DNA of 64,000 nt from NCBI GenBank assembly GCA_963696875.1, contig CAVOLQ010000007.1, positions 1 to 64,000 of the forward strand. The letters are read 5' to 3'. The notes beneath the pieces are model-generated. The model saw only the letters and a program-made list of their open reading frames with translations. It did no database searches and was not told the DNA's origin. The stretch's first letter is position 1. The number at the start of each line of letters is the position of its first letter. This document shows positions 25,810-33,883 of this stretch, piece after piece. The translations under genes were made by a program, and so were the position numbers. The stretch is from Albibacterium sp963696875 (GTDB lineage: Bacteria > Bacteroidota > Bacteroidia > Sphingobacteriales > Sphingobacteriaceae).

Positions 25810-26075
25810 TGGCACGTTCAATTAAAAAAGGTCCATATATCGACCATAACTTAGAAAGAAAAGTTCTTTCTATGAATGAAACCAGCAAGAAATCAGTAGT
25901 TAAAACTTGGTCACGTAGATCTATGATTTCTCCTGATTTTGTAGGACATACCTTCGCTGTGCACAACGGTAATAAGTTTATCCCAGTTTATGTAACTGAG
26001 AACATGGTTGGCCATAAGTTAGGAGAGTTTGCTCCAACCAGAACATTTAGGGGTCATGCTGATAAGAGAAAATAA
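25809..26075 (+). CDS. rpsS: 30S ribosomal protein S19
   Basis: Head-of-30S protein that contacts S13 and the A-site tRNA. 88 residues: MARSIKKGPYIDHNLERKV, WSRRSMISPDFVGHTFAVHNG, VGHKLGEFAPTRTFRGH. Its ATG shares a base with the rplB stop (TAATG). Confidence 0.94.
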   Translation: MARSIKKGPYIDHNLERKVLSMNETSKKSVVKTWSRRSMISPDFVGHTFAVHNGNKFIPVYVTENMVGHKLGEFAPTRTFRGHADKRK

Positions 26076-26078
26076 GTA

Positions 26079-26447
26079 ATGGAAGCAATAGCAAAATTAA
26101 ATAACTGTCCTACTTCACCTCGCAAAATGCGCTTAGTCGTTGACTTAATTCGTGGCGAGAAGGTAGAGAAAGCGTTATACATTTTAAAGTATACGAATAA
26201 AGACGCTGCAATACGTGTTGAGAAACTTTTATTGTCGGCAATTAAGAACTGGGAATCTAAGAACGAGGGACTTCGTCCTGAAGAAAGCGAATTGTTCGTG
26301 AAAGCAATTAGCGTTGATGGTGGTCGTCAATTGAAAAGACTTAGACCTAGAGCTCAAGGACGTGGGAATAGAATTCGTAAACGTTCAAATCACGTTACTT
26401 TAGTTGTAGATAGTAAAATTGTAGAACCTCAAACTAATCAAGGATAA
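26079..26447 (+). CDS. rplV: 50S ribosomal protein L22
   Basis: Exit-tunnel protein. 122 residues with NNCPTSPRKMRLVVDLIRG at the start and the tunnel hairpin LKRLRPRAQGRGNRIRKRSNH near the end. Macrolide-resistance deletions in other species fall in that hairpin, which looks ordinary here. The stop overlaps the rpsC start region. Confidence 0.93.
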   Translation: MEAIAKLNNCPTSPRKMRLVVDLIRGEKVEKALYILKYTNKDAAIRVEKLLLSAIKNWESKNEGLRPEESELFVKAISVDGGRQLKRLRPRAQGRGNRIRKRSNHVTLVVDSKIVEPQTNQG

Positions 26448-27226
26448 TGGGACAAAAAGCGAATCCAATAGGAAATAGATTAGGGATCATCAAAGGATGG
26501 GACTCTAACTGGTTCGGTGGAAACAACTATTCCGATAAATTAGTTGAAGATGAGAAAATTAGAAAATATCTTTCTGTTCGTATTGCGAAGGGTGGAGTTT
26601 CAAAGGTTGTTATCGAGCGTACATTGAAGCGTATCACTGTTACTGTGCATACTGCACGTCCAGGTATCGTTATTGGTAAAGGCGGTTCTGAGGTCGATAA
26701 GATCAAGGAAGAGTTGAAAAAGCTTACTAAGAAAGATGTTCAAATCAATATTTTTGAGATAAAACGTCCAGAATTAGATGCACAGCTAGTGGCTGACGGA
26801 GTTGCGAAACAACTTGAAGCTCGTATTTCTTTCCGTAGAGCGATGAAAACTTCTATTGCTTCAACCATGCGTATGGGTGCTGAAGGAATTAAGATCATGT
26901 GCTCTGGTCGTTTAGGCGGTGCTGAGATGGCACGTACTGAACAATATAAAGATGGACGTACACCATTGCATACATTCCGTGCAGATATCGATTATGCTTT
27001 AGCTGAAGCGCATACCTCTTATGGTAAGATTGGCGTTAAAGTGTGGATCTGTAAAGGAGAAGTATACGGCAAGCGTGATTTATCTCCAAATATCGGCCAA
27101 GCAGGAGGACCGGGTAAAGGTCGTTCTGAAGGAGGATTTGGTGCAGATCGTCGTCGCGGAGGAAATGATCGTCGTAGTGGCGGTGGTGGACATGCCCGTG
27201 GTGGAGCTGGTAGAGGAAGAAATTAA
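26447..27226 (+). CDS. rpsC: 30S ribosomal protein S3 with Gly/Arg-rich tail
   Basis: Head protein at the mRNA entry site, with helicase-like contacts. 259 residues: MGQKANPIGNRLGIIKGWDS, the KH domain with VIGKGGSEVDKIKEEL, and SGRLGGAEMARTEQYKDGRTPLHT. The last ~40 residues are a low-complexity Gly/Arg tail (GADRRRGGNDRRSGGGGHA and onward), longer and more RGG-like than the usual S3 end. The coding DNA of the tail is continuous and in frame, so it is not an artefact of frameshift. Confidence 0.94.
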   Translation: MGQKANPIGNRLGIIKGWDSNWFGGNNYSDKLVEDEKIRKYLSVRIAKGGVSKVVIERTLKRITVTVHTARPGIVIGKGGSEVDKIKEELKKLTKKDVQINIFEIKRPELDAQLVADGVAKQLEARISFRRAMKTSIASTMRMGAEGIKIMCSGRLGGAEMARTEQYKDGRTPLHTFRADIDYALAEAHTSYGKIGVKVWICKGEVYGKRDLSPNIGQAGGPGKGRSEGGFGADRRRGGNDRRSGGGGHARGGAGRGRN

Positions 27227-27239
27227 TTTGATTTAAATT

Positions 27240-27255
27240 TCCACCTGTTGGTGGA
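27240..27255 (+). other. Hairpin in the rpsC-rplP gap
   Basis: tccacc and ggtgga pair around tgtt. The gap of 46 nt is otherwise unexplained in a tight operon. There is no T-run, so this is more likely a translation or processing element than a terminator. Confidence 0.35.
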
Positions 27256-27272
27256 ACTAAAATAAAACGAAC

Positions 27273-27695
27273 ATGTTACAGCCAAAAAGAACAAAGTTCA
27301 GAAAAATGCAGAAGGGACGTATGAAAGGTAACGCCACCCGTGGTACTGAGTTAGCTTTCGGATCATTCGGTATTAAGTCTTTAGAACCTGCATGGATTAC
27401 TAGCCGGCAGATTGAAGCGGCTCGTATTGCCGTCACACGTTTTATGAAGCGTGAAGGCCAAGTGTGGATACGCGTATTTCCTGATAAGCCTGTTACGAAG
27501 AAACCTGCAGAGGTTCGTATGGGTAAGGGTAAAGGTGCTCCGGAGTATTGGGTTGCAGTTGTACGCCCTGGTCGGATGCTATTCGAAACAGAAGGCGTAC
27601 CATTAGAAGTTGCTAAAGAAGCACTTCGTTTAGCTGCTCAGAAATTACCAGTACAAACAAAGTTTGTTATCCGTAGAGATTACGTGGAAGCATAA
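27273..27695 (+). CDS. rplP: 50S ribosomal protein L16
   Basis: Organises the A-site region of the 50S subunit. 140 residues: MLQPKRTKFRKMQKGRMKGNA, LEPAWITSRQIEAARIAVTR, the PDKPVTKKPAEVRMGKGKGAPEYWVA loop (about residues 70-95) and LPVQTKFV. The length is typical. A 90-nt gap separates it from rpmC. Confidence 0.94.
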   Translation: MLQPKRTKFRKMQKGRMKGNATRGTELAFGSFGIKSLEPAWITSRQIEAARIAVTRFMKREGQVWIRVFPDKPVTKKPAEVRMGKGKGAPEYWVAVVRPGRMLFETEGVPLEVAKEALRLAAQKLPVQTKFVIRRDYVEA

Positions 27696-27785
27696 AACAT
27701 TTGGTTAGCATTTTACTTGCCGATCTGCCGTTACCAGTGGGGCATGAAAGTAGAATGACGAAGCTAAGTATAACTGAAAATAGAA

Positions 27786-28016
27786 ATGAAAAATTCAGAA
27801 ATCTTAAATCTGTCAACAGATGAGATTATAGCTCAGATCACAGAAGATCGTGCTACACTAAGCAAATTGAAATTTGCTCACGCTGTTTCAGCCATCGAGA
27901 ATCCTTTAAGGATTCAACATGTGCGCAAGGGAATTGCACGTTTGAATACAGAATTAACTAAACGTAAAGCAGCAGAAGCTCAAGCAGCTACTGAAACAGC
28001 CGCTGAAACTCAATAA
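27786..28016 (+). CDS. rpmC: 50S ribosomal protein L29
   Basis: Small two-helix protein near the tunnel exit. 76 residues; the core MKNSEILNLSTDEIIAQI and KFAHAVSAIENPLRIQHVRKGIAR is standard. An Ala/Glu/Thr-rich tail of about ten residues (AQAATETAAETQ) extends it. An unusual 90-nt spacer precedes it. Confidence 0.92.
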   Translation: MKNSEILNLSTDEIIAQITEDRATLSKLKFAHAVSAIENPLRIQHVRKGIARLNTELTKRKAAEAQAATETAAETQ

Positions 28017-28027
28017 TTTAATCCAAA

Positions 28028-28282
28028 ATGGAAAGAAAGTTAAGAAAAACAAGAATAGGCTTAGTAGTAAGCGACAAAATGAACAAGTCTATCGTTGTGG
28101 CGGTTGAGCGTAAAGTGAAACACCCTATGTATGGTAAGTTCGTTAAGACGACTACTAAGTTTAAAGCTCACGATGAAAACAATACCTGTGGTATCGGCGA
28201 TAAGGTATTGATTATGGAGACTCGTCCATTGAGCAAAACGAAGAATTGGAGATTAATGGAAATCATAGAAAAGGCGAAATAA
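28028..28282 (+). CDS. rpsQ: 30S ribosomal protein S17
   Basis: OB-fold protein of the 30S body. 84 residues: RKLRKTRIGLVVSDKMNKSIVVAVERKVKHPMYGK (start to ~40), then DENNTCGIGDKVLIMETRPLSKTKNWRL. The length is normal. One base separates it from rplN. Confidence 0.94.
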   Translation: MERKLRKTRIGLVVSDKMNKSIVVAVERKVKHPMYGKFVKTTTKFKAHDENNTCGIGDKVLIMETRPLSKTKNWRLMEIIEKAK

Positions 28283-28283
28283 G

Positions 28284-28652
28284 ATGGTACAACAAGAATC
28301 AAGACTAAATGTTGCCGACAATAGTGGAGCTAAAGAAGTTTTAGTCATCCGCGTATTGGGAGGTACTGGTAAGCGTTATGCATCTATCGGGGATAAAATT
28401 GTTGTATCCGTTAAAAGTGCCATGCCTTCCGGAAATATTAAAAAGGGAACAGTTTCTAAAGCTGTTGTAGTAAGAACGAAAAAAGAAGTTCGTCGTAAAG
28501 ATGGTTCTTATATTCGTTTTGATGATAATGCTGCTGTTCTTTTAAATAATCAAGATGAACCACGTGGAACGCGTATTTTTGGCCCAGTTGCTAGAGAGTT
28601 GCGTGAGAAGCAGTTCATGAAAATTGTATCACTAGCACCAGAAGTTTTATAA
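28284..28652 (+). CDS. rplN: 50S ribosomal protein L14
   Basis: Intersubunit-bridge protein and the docking site for silencing factor RsfS. 122 residues: MVQQESRLNVADNSGAKEVLVIRVLGG, KKEVRRKDGSYIRFDDNAAVLLNNQDEPRGTRIFGPVARELR. Standard length and motifs. Confidence 0.95.
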   Translation: MVQQESRLNVADNSGAKEVLVIRVLGGTGKRYASIGDKIVVSVKSAMPSGNIKKGTVSKAVVVRTKKEVRRKDGSYIRFDDNAAVLLNNQDEPRGTRIFGPVARELREKQFMKIVSLAPEVL

Positions 28653-28653
28653 G

Positions 28654-28995
28654 ATGGGAAAGATAAATAAGACACAACCAAAATTAAAAATTCGCAAGGG
28701 TGATACAGTTCAAGTGATCACTGGTGAATCTAAAGGAGTACAAGGTAAAGTATTGGAAGTATTAGTTAGTGCTAATCGCGCTATTGTTGAAGGAGTGAAT
28801 ATCGTTTCTAAACATACTAAACCTAATGCTACCAATCCAAATGGCGGAATTATTAAAAAAGAAGCACCAATACATATTTCTAATCTGGCATTATTAGACC
28901 CTAAATCGGGGAAACCTACTCGTGTCGGCCGTCAGAAAAACAGCGAAAATGTAACTGTTCGTATAGCTAAAAAATCAGGGGAGGAAATTAAATAA
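28654..28995 (+). CDS. rplX: 50S ribosomal protein L24
   Basis: Assembly-initiator protein with a KOW domain. 113 residues: KLKIRKGDTVQVITGESKGVQGKV (KOW, ~10-33), VEGVNIVSKHTKPNATNPNGGI, and KSGKPTRVG. The stop overlaps the start of rplE by one base. Confidence 0.94.
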   Translation: MGKINKTQPKLKIRKGDTVQVITGESKGVQGKVLEVLVSANRAIVEGVNIVSKHTKPNATNPNGGIIKKEAPIHISNLALLDPKSGKPTRVGRQKNSENVTVRIAKKSGEEIK

Positions 28996-29564
28996 TGACT
29001 AAAGCACCAAGATTAAAAGTCAAATATAACGAAGAGATTCGTGCGACTTTAAAAGATAAGTTTCAATATAAAAGTGTAATGCAAGTTCCTAGATTGCTAA
29101 AAATTGCAATCAACCAAGGAGTTGGCGGTGCTACTACTGATAAGAAACTTATTGAAAACGCTATTAATGAGATGACCACGATTACAGGTCAAATGGCTGT
29201 TGCCGCTAAGTCTAAAAAAGACGTTTCTAACTTTAAGTTGCGTAAAGGTATGCCTGTTGGTGTGCGTGTTACGCTTCGTGATGCGAAGATGTATGAGTTT
29301 TTAGACCGATTAATTGCAGTGGCTTTGCCTCGTATTAGGGATTTCCGTGGAATAAATGATAAAGGCTTTGATGGTCGTGGTAATTATACTGTGGGTGTTT
29401 CTGAGCAGATTATTTTTCCTGAAATCAATATTGATAAAATCAATAAAATCACAGGTATGGACATTACGTTCGTTACCAGTGCGAATACTGATGTTGAGGC
29501 ATTGGAATTATTAAAAGAATTCGGTTTACCGTTTAAAAATCAAAATCCACAAACTAATGGCTAA
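28995..29564 (+). CDS. rplE: 50S ribosomal protein L5
   Basis: Binds 5S rRNA and contacts the P-site tRNA. 189 residues with MQVPRLLKIAINQGVG, GMPVGVRVTLRDAKMYEFLDRL, RDFRGINDKGFDGRGNYTVGVSEQIIFPEI. A short extra C-terminal piece overlaps the rpsN start by 8 nt, indicating translational coupling. Confidence 0.95.
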   Translation: MTKAPRLKVKYNEEIRATLKDKFQYKSVMQVPRLLKIAINQGVGGATTDKKLIENAINEMTTITGQMAVAAKSKKDVSNFKLRKGMPVGVRVTLRDAKMYEFLDRLIAVALPRIRDFRGINDKGFDGRGNYTVGVSEQIIFPEINIDKINKITGMDITFVTSANTDVEALELLKEFGLPFKNQNPQTNG

Positions 29565-29826
29565 AGAAGGAGTTAAAGCGCGTCAAGTAAAGCGTGTTAA
29601 ATTAGTAGCTAGATATGCTGAAAAACGTGCTGCTTTAAAAGCAGAAGGCGATTACCAAGCATTAGATAAACTACCAAAAAATGCTTCACCTGTTCGTTTG
29701 CACAATCGTTGTAAGTTGACAGGTCGTCCAAAAGGATATATGCGCCAATTTGGTATTTCACGTGTTACTTTCCGTGAGATGGCATTGGCAGGAAAGATCC
29801 CTGGAATTACAAAAGCAAGCTGGTAA
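29557..29826 (+). CDS. rpsN: 30S ribosomal protein S14, zinc-free form
   Basis: 30S head protein. 89 residues of the long, zinc-independent type: no CxxC pairs, only one Cys (HNRCKLTGRPKGYMRQFG). The end FREMALAGKIPGITKASW is canonical. It begins inside the rplE stop region. A 132-nt spacer with repeats and a hairpin follows. Confidence 0.94.
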   Translation: MAKEGVKARQVKRVKLVARYAEKRAALKAEGDYQALDKLPKNASPVRLHNRCKLTGRPKGYMRQFGISRVTFREMALAGKIPGITKASW

Positions 29827-29828
29827 AC

Positions 29829-29885
29829 AATAATCAGCTATCAGCAGTCAGCTAGCAGTATTTTATATTGTTGATGACTGTTGAT
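29829..29885. repeat. TCAGC/TGAT-rich short repeats in the rpsN-rpsH gap
   Basis: Variants of a short unit (atcagct, atcagca, gtcagct, agcagt, then gatgactgttgatc) stand in tandem. A related block lies at 62641-62675. Such heptamer-like repeats occur between genes in Bacteroidota; their function is unknown. Confidence 0.5.
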
Positions 29886-29902
29886 CAAATAATTAATTAA
29901 CG

Positions 29903-29945
29903 GATAAAAGGTCTGTGCCCTAGGTTGGGAGCAGAAACCTTTATC
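29903..29945 (+). other. Structured leader before rpsH
   Basis: gataaaaggtctg and cagaaacctttatc pair with a small bulge, enclosing a smaller gccc/ggga pairing. It ends 14 nt before rpsH (S8). S8 is a translational repressor in Escherichia coli, so an autoregulatory element is plausible here, but this is inference. Confidence 0.4.
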
Positions 29946-29958
29946 ATAATCAAATACA

Positions 29959-30357
29959 ATGAATACAGATCCAATAGCGGATTACCTTACACGAATAAGG
30001 AATGCCATGAAGGCCAACCACAGGGTTGTTGAAATTCCTGCATCAAATCTTAAAAAAGAAATTACTAAAGTTCTTTTTGACAAAGGTTATATTACGAACT
30101 ATAAGTTTGAAGAAGATACTACTCAAGGTGTTATTAAAATTGCCTTGAAATATAATCCGATTTCTAAAGTTCCTGCTATTCGTACGTTAACACGTGTGAG
30201 TAAGCCTGGTTTAAGAAAATATGCAGGAGCAGACAGTTTACCACGAGTTTTGAATGGCTTGGGAATTGCTATTTTGTCGACTTCAAAAGGAGTTATGACC
30301 GATAAGGAAGCCCGTGTTCATCACGTTGGTGGTGAAGTTTTATGTTACGTTTATTAA
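29959..30357 (+). CDS. rpsH: 30S ribosomal protein S8
   Basis: Primary 16S rRNA-binding protein of the 30S platform. 132 residues: MNTDPIADYLTRIRNAMKANHR, SKPGLRKYAGADSLPRVLNGLGIAILSTSKGVMTD, ending VGGEVLCYVY. A structured spacer lies directly upstream. Confidence 0.95.
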   Translation: MNTDPIADYLTRIRNAMKANHRVVEIPASNLKKEITKVLFDKGYITNYKFEEDTTQGVIKIALKYNPISKVPAIRTLTRVSKPGLRKYAGADSLPRVLNGLGIAILSTSKGVMTDKEARVHHVGGEVLCYVY

Positions 30358-30373
30358 ATCAGGAGGAAACACG

Positions 30374-30928
30374 ATGTCAAGAATTGGAAAGGCGCCTATC
30401 GCCATCCCTGCAGGTGTTACTATTACAGTTTCGGATAAAAATCTGGTTACTGTAAAAGGACCTAAAGGAGAATTATCTCAACAAGTTGATTCAGCTTTGA
30501 CTGTTTCTCAAGAAAATGGAGAACTAATTGTTAAGCGTTCAACTGAACAGAAACAGCATAAATCACTTCACGGTTTATACCGTTCTTTAATAGCCAATAT
30601 GGTTACTGGAGTTACTGAAGGATACACTACTACTCAAGAGTTAGTTGGTGTTGGATTTCGTGCATCCCATCAAGGGAATACATTAGATTTAGTTTTAGGT
30701 TATTCTCATCATATTGCGATGATTTTGCCTAATGAAGTAAAGGTTACTACGACTTCCGTAAAAGGAAAGAACCCTACTATTACTTTAGAATCTATAGATA
30801 AACAGTTAATCGGACAAGTTGCTGCTAAAATCCGTTCATTACGTGCTCCTGAGCCATACAAAGGTAAAGGTGTTAAATTTGCTGGAGAAGAGTTAAGGAA
30901 AAAAGCAGGTAAATCAGCTAAAAAATAA
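30374..30928 (+). CDS. rplF: 50S ribosomal protein L6
   Basis: Large-subunit protein near the sarcin-ricin loop. The start MSRIGKAPIAIPAGV at 30374 is chosen: it matches the family and has an unusually good Shine-Dalgarno site (aggagga at 30361-30367), rare in this window. A Met 20 codons upstream would overlap rpsH and is rejected. 184 residues, with LVGVGFRASHQG and RAPEPYKGKGVKFAGEELRKKAGK. Confidence 0.94.
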   Translation: MSRIGKAPIAIPAGVTITVSDKNLVTVKGPKGELSQQVDSALTVSQENGELIVKRSTEQKQHKSLHGLYRSLIANMVTGVTEGYTTTQELVGVGFRASHQGNTLDLVLGYSHHIAMILPNEVKVTTTSVKGKNPTITLESIDKQLIGQVAAKIRSLRAPEPYKGKGVKFAGEELRKKAGKSAKK

Positions 30929-30933
30929 TCATC

Positions 30934-31287
30934 ATGGCAGGAATTAAATTATCTCGCAGAGAGCGAATCAAAAGAGGAATTAGAAAACGCTTATCAGGAT
31001 CAACTGAACGTCCTCGTCTGTCTGTTTACAGAAGCAATAAAGGTATTTATGCTCAGATTATTGATGATATAACCGGTAGAACTTTGGTGTCTGCTTCTTC
31101 TTTATCAAAAGAATTCAGTGCAACGGGAACAAAAATAGAACAATCTAAAGTTGTTGGTAAATTAGTTGCTGAAAAAGCTATCGCTGCTGGAATCAATCAA
31201 GTAGTTTTTGATCGTAATGGGTATCTTTACCATGGTAGGGTAAAGTCCTTAGCCGAAGGTGCCCGTGAAGGCGGTTTAACATTTTAA
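30934..31287 (+). CDS. rplR: 50S ribosomal protein L18
   Basis: Binds 5S rRNA with L5 and L25. 117 residues: RRERIKRGIRKRLSGSTERPRLSVYRSNKGIYAQIIDD, VVGKLVAEKAIAAGINQVVFDRNGYLYHGRVKSLAEGAREGGL. Length is typical. Confidence 0.95.
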   Translation: MAGIKLSRRERIKRGIRKRLSGSTERPRLSVYRSNKGIYAQIIDDITGRTLVSASSLSKEFSATGTKIEQSKVVGKLVAEKAIAAGINQVVFDRNGYLYHGRVKSLAEGAREGGLTF

Positions 31288-31299
31288 CAAAAGAGCAAG

Positions 31300-31818
31300 A
31301 TGTCAACAATTAATATAAAAAGAGTAAAATCAAGCGAGATTGAATTGAAAGATCGCTTAGTTGGAATACAACGTGTTGCCAAAGTGACCAAAGGGGGACG
31401 TACTTTCAGTTTTTCCGCAATTGTTATTGTAGGAGATGAGAACGGTATTGTAGGCTTTGGTTTGGGTAAAGCGAAAGAGGTTACCGAAGCAATAGCAAAA
31501 GGTATCGACGACGCTAAAAAGAATCTGATAAAAGTTCCTATCATTAATGGAACTGTACCTCATAGTCAATATGGTAAATATTCTGGAGGTAATGTTCTTA
31601 TTAAACCAGCGGTAAGTGGTACTGGAGTTTTGGCAGGTGGTGCGATGCGTGCCGTACTTGAAAGTGCTGGTATTAAAGACGTATTAGCTAAGTCTCTGGG
31701 ATCTTCTAATCCTCATAACGTTGTGAAGGCTACTATTGATGCATTAACCAAGATGCGTGATGCTTATACGGTTGCTCAGACGCGCGGTGTAGATTTAAAC
31801 AAGGTATTTAACGGATAG
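31300..31818 (+). CDS. rpsE: 30S ribosomal protein S5
   Basis: Decoding-fidelity protein of the 30S body. 172 residues: DRLVGIQRVAKVTKGGRTFSFSAIVIVGDENG, GTVPHSQYGKYSGGNVLIKPA, SGTGVLAGGAMRAVLESAGIKDVLAKSLGS. It begins 12 nt after rplR. Confidence 0.95.
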   Translation: MSTINIKRVKSSEIELKDRLVGIQRVAKVTKGGRTFSFSAIVIVGDENGIVGFGLGKAKEVTEAIAKGIDDAKKNLIKVPIINGTVPHSQYGKYSGGNVLIKPAVSGTGVLAGGAMRAVLESAGIKDVLAKSLGSSNPHNVVKATIDALTKMRDAYTVAQTRGVDLNKVFNG

Positions 31819-31823
31819 TGACC

Positions 31824-32003
31824 ATGGCGAAAATTAAAATAACACAAACGGCGAGCATTATCGATAGAAGTGAGCGTCAGAAAAGAACAATGCAGGCTTT
31901 GGGTTTGAAGAAAATAAACCAGTCTGTAGAAGTTGAAGCTACTGGATCCATTATTGGAATGGTGAGAAAGGTTAATCACCTAGTAAAAGTAGAAAGTTTA
32001 TAA
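31824..32003 (+). CDS. rpmD: 50S ribosomal protein L30
   Basis: Small ferredoxin-like-fold protein. The ATG at 31824 gives 59 residues beginning MAKIKITQTASIIDRS; an in-frame GTG two codons earlier touches the rpsE stop. MQALGLKKINQSVEVEATGSIIGMVRKVNHLVKVE is the family core. It is followed by a terminator-like hairpin. Confidence 0.92.
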   Translation: MAKIKITQTASIIDRSERQKRTMQALGLKKINQSVEVEATGSIIGMVRKVNHLVKVESL

Positions 32004-32008
32004 TATAG

Positions 32009-32038
32009 ACAAGGTAGTTTTTTACTACCTTGTTTTAA
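32009..32038 (+). terminator. Terminator-like hairpin inside the operon (rpmD-rplO)
   Basis: acaaggtagt and actaccttgt form a perfect 10-bp stem with a 5-nt T loop, followed by ttttaatg. It could end or attenuate part of the transcription before rplO and secY. The T-tract is short, so readthrough is expected. Confidence 0.5.
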
Positions 32039-32095
32039 TGTTCATCGTTAGTGCCTGCATAGTGAAAGCGAAGGCCTAACATAATTTTTAGAACA

Positions 32096-32542
32096 ATGAA
32101 TTTAAGTAATTTAAGACCTGCTGCTGGGTCGATAAAAGCAAAGAAACGTATTGGACGTGGTCAAGGATCTGGTCGTGGTGGCACGTCTACACGTGGACAT
32201 AAAGGTGCACAATCACGTTCTGGATATAGTAAAAAGATTGGATTTGAAGGAGGTCAAATGCCTTTACAGAGACGTGTTCCAAAGTTTGGCTTTAAAAGTT
32301 TAAATCGGATTGAATACGTTGGTGTTAATCTAGATGTTTTACAAGAACTGGCAGATAAATTCAACTTAACAAGTATTGATCTCGATACTCTAAAGCAACA
32401 TGGACTAATGTCTAAAAAGGATTTAGTTAAAATCCTTGGACGTGGAGAATTGAAAGCAAAATTGGAAATTACCGCACATGCCTATTCCGCTACAGCAAAA
32501 GAATCAATAGAAGCTGCTGGTGGTACGATAGTTAAACTTTAG
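32096..32542 (+). CDS. rplO: 50S ribosomal protein L15
   Basis: Late-assembly 23S rRNA protein. 148 residues: MNLSNLRPAAGSIKAKKRIGRGQGSGRGGTSTRGHKGAQSR (to ~42) and FEGGQMPLQRRVPKFGF. The Lys/Gly-rich N-terminal extension is standard. A 92-nt spacer with a hairpin precedes it, and secY follows 3 nt after. Confidence 0.94.
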   Translation: MNLSNLRPAAGSIKAKKRIGRGQGSGRGGTSTRGHKGAQSRSGYSKKIGFEGGQMPLQRRVPKFGFKSLNRIEYVGVNLDVLQELADKFNLTSIDLDTLKQHGLMSKKDLVKILGRGELKAKLEITAHAYSATAKESIEAAGGTIVKL

Positions 32543-32545
32543 TCA

Positions 32546-33874
32546 ATGAAGAAACTGATCTCAACCTTAACTAACATTTGGAAAATTGAAGATTTAAGAA
32601 CGCGTATATTAAATACGCTTCTTTTTCTTTTGATTTACCGTATTGGTTCGCATATTGTTTTGCCTGGTATTGATCCAAAAATGCTTAGTCAAGAAGCTAA
32701 AACTGGGTTACTAGGTTTGTTGGATATGTTTGCTGGTGGGTCGTTCTCTCGTTCTGCAATTTTTGCTTTGGGAGTAATGCCTTATATTTCAGCATCAATT
32801 GTAGTTCAACTACTAGGAATAGCCATTCCATATTTTCAAAAACTTCAGAAGGAAGGGGAGAGCGGTACTAAAAAGATGACCCAGATAACTCGTTATTTGA
32901 CTCTTGCTATTACTTTGGTACAAGCTGTTGCTTATATAAAAGCTCAGATTAGTGCAGATGCAATTACCATGTCTCAGCCATTATTCACCATTTTATCTGT
33001 TATTATTCTGACGTCTGGAACAATGTTCGTGATGTGGCTTGGTGAAAAGATTACAGATAAAGGTATCGGTAACGGTATATCGCTAATCATCATGGTTGGT
33101 ATTATCGCTCAATTGCCTAGTGGATTAATGCAAGAATGGATTTCTCGAATGGGTGGCAATGGGGGACCAATTCCTTTTATTTTAGAATTGGTTGCATTGT
33201 TTTTAGTTGTTGTATTTACTATTTTAATAGTACAAGGTGTACGTAAAGTTCCTGTTCAATACGCTAAAAGGATTGTTGGTAACAAACAATACGGAGGGGT
33301 TAGACAATATATCCCATTGAAGGTAAATACAGCAGGTGTTATGCCTATCATTTTTGCTCAAGCAATTATGTTTGTACCGATGACTATTCCGCAGTTCTTT
33401 CCTAACCTTCAATCTGATTTTTTAAGTTCATTAAGTAATTATACTTCCTTAACTTATAACATCACATTCGGTATCATGATTATTCTGTTTACATTTTTCT
33501 ATACGGCAATCATGGTTAATCCTCAGCAAATGGCCGATGATATGAAAAAGAATGGTGGTTTTATCCCGGGTATTAAACCTGGTGCAGCAACAACTAGTTA
33601 TATTGATGGTGTACTTTCTAAAATTACTTTCCCCGGAGCGATTTTCCTAGCTATTATTGCTATTCTACCTGCAGTTGCAAGTTTGATGGGAGTGAATAGT
33701 CAGTTTGCCCATTTTTATGGTGGAACATCCTTATTGATTTTGGTGGGTGTTGTATTAGATACCCTTCAGCAAATCGAAAGTCACTTATTGATGCGTCATT
33801 ACGATGGATTAATGAAAACCGGAAGAGTAAAAGGACGTACTGCAGTTGCTGCTGGAACAAGTTCTCCGATATAA
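32546..33874 (+). CDS. secY: Preprotein translocase subunit SecY
   Basis: Channel of the Sec translocon in the inner membrane. The 442-residue protein has ten membrane segments; helix 1 contains LLFLLIYRIGSHIVLPGI, followed by the plug region GLLDMFAGGSFSRSAIFALGVMPYISASIV. The cytoplasmic loops carry KKMTQITRYLT and YAKRIVGNKQYGG. Normal length. It lies 9 nt upstream of map, as in many spc operons. Confidence 0.95.
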   Translation: MKKLISTLTNIWKIEDLRTRILNTLLFLLIYRIGSHIVLPGIDPKMLSQEAKTGLLGLLDMFAGGSFSRSAIFALGVMPYISASIVVQLLGIAIPYFQKLQKEGESGTKKMTQITRYLTLAITLVQAVAYIKAQISADAITMSQPLFTILSVIILTSGTMFVMWLGEKITDKGIGNGISLIIMVGIIAQLPSGLMQEWISRMGGNGGPIPFILELVALFLVVVFTILIVQGVRKVPVQYAKRIVGNKQYGGVRQYIPLKVNTAGVMPIIFAQAIMFVPMTIPQFFPNLQSDFLSSLSNYTSLTYNITFGIMIILFTFFYTAIMVNPQQMADDMKKNGGFIPGIKPGAATTSYIDGVLSKITFPGAIFLAIIAILPAVASLMGVNSQFAHFYGGTSLLILVGVVLDTLQQIESHLLMRHYDGLMKTGRVKGRTAVAAGTSSPI

Positions 33875-33883
33875 CATTTTCAG

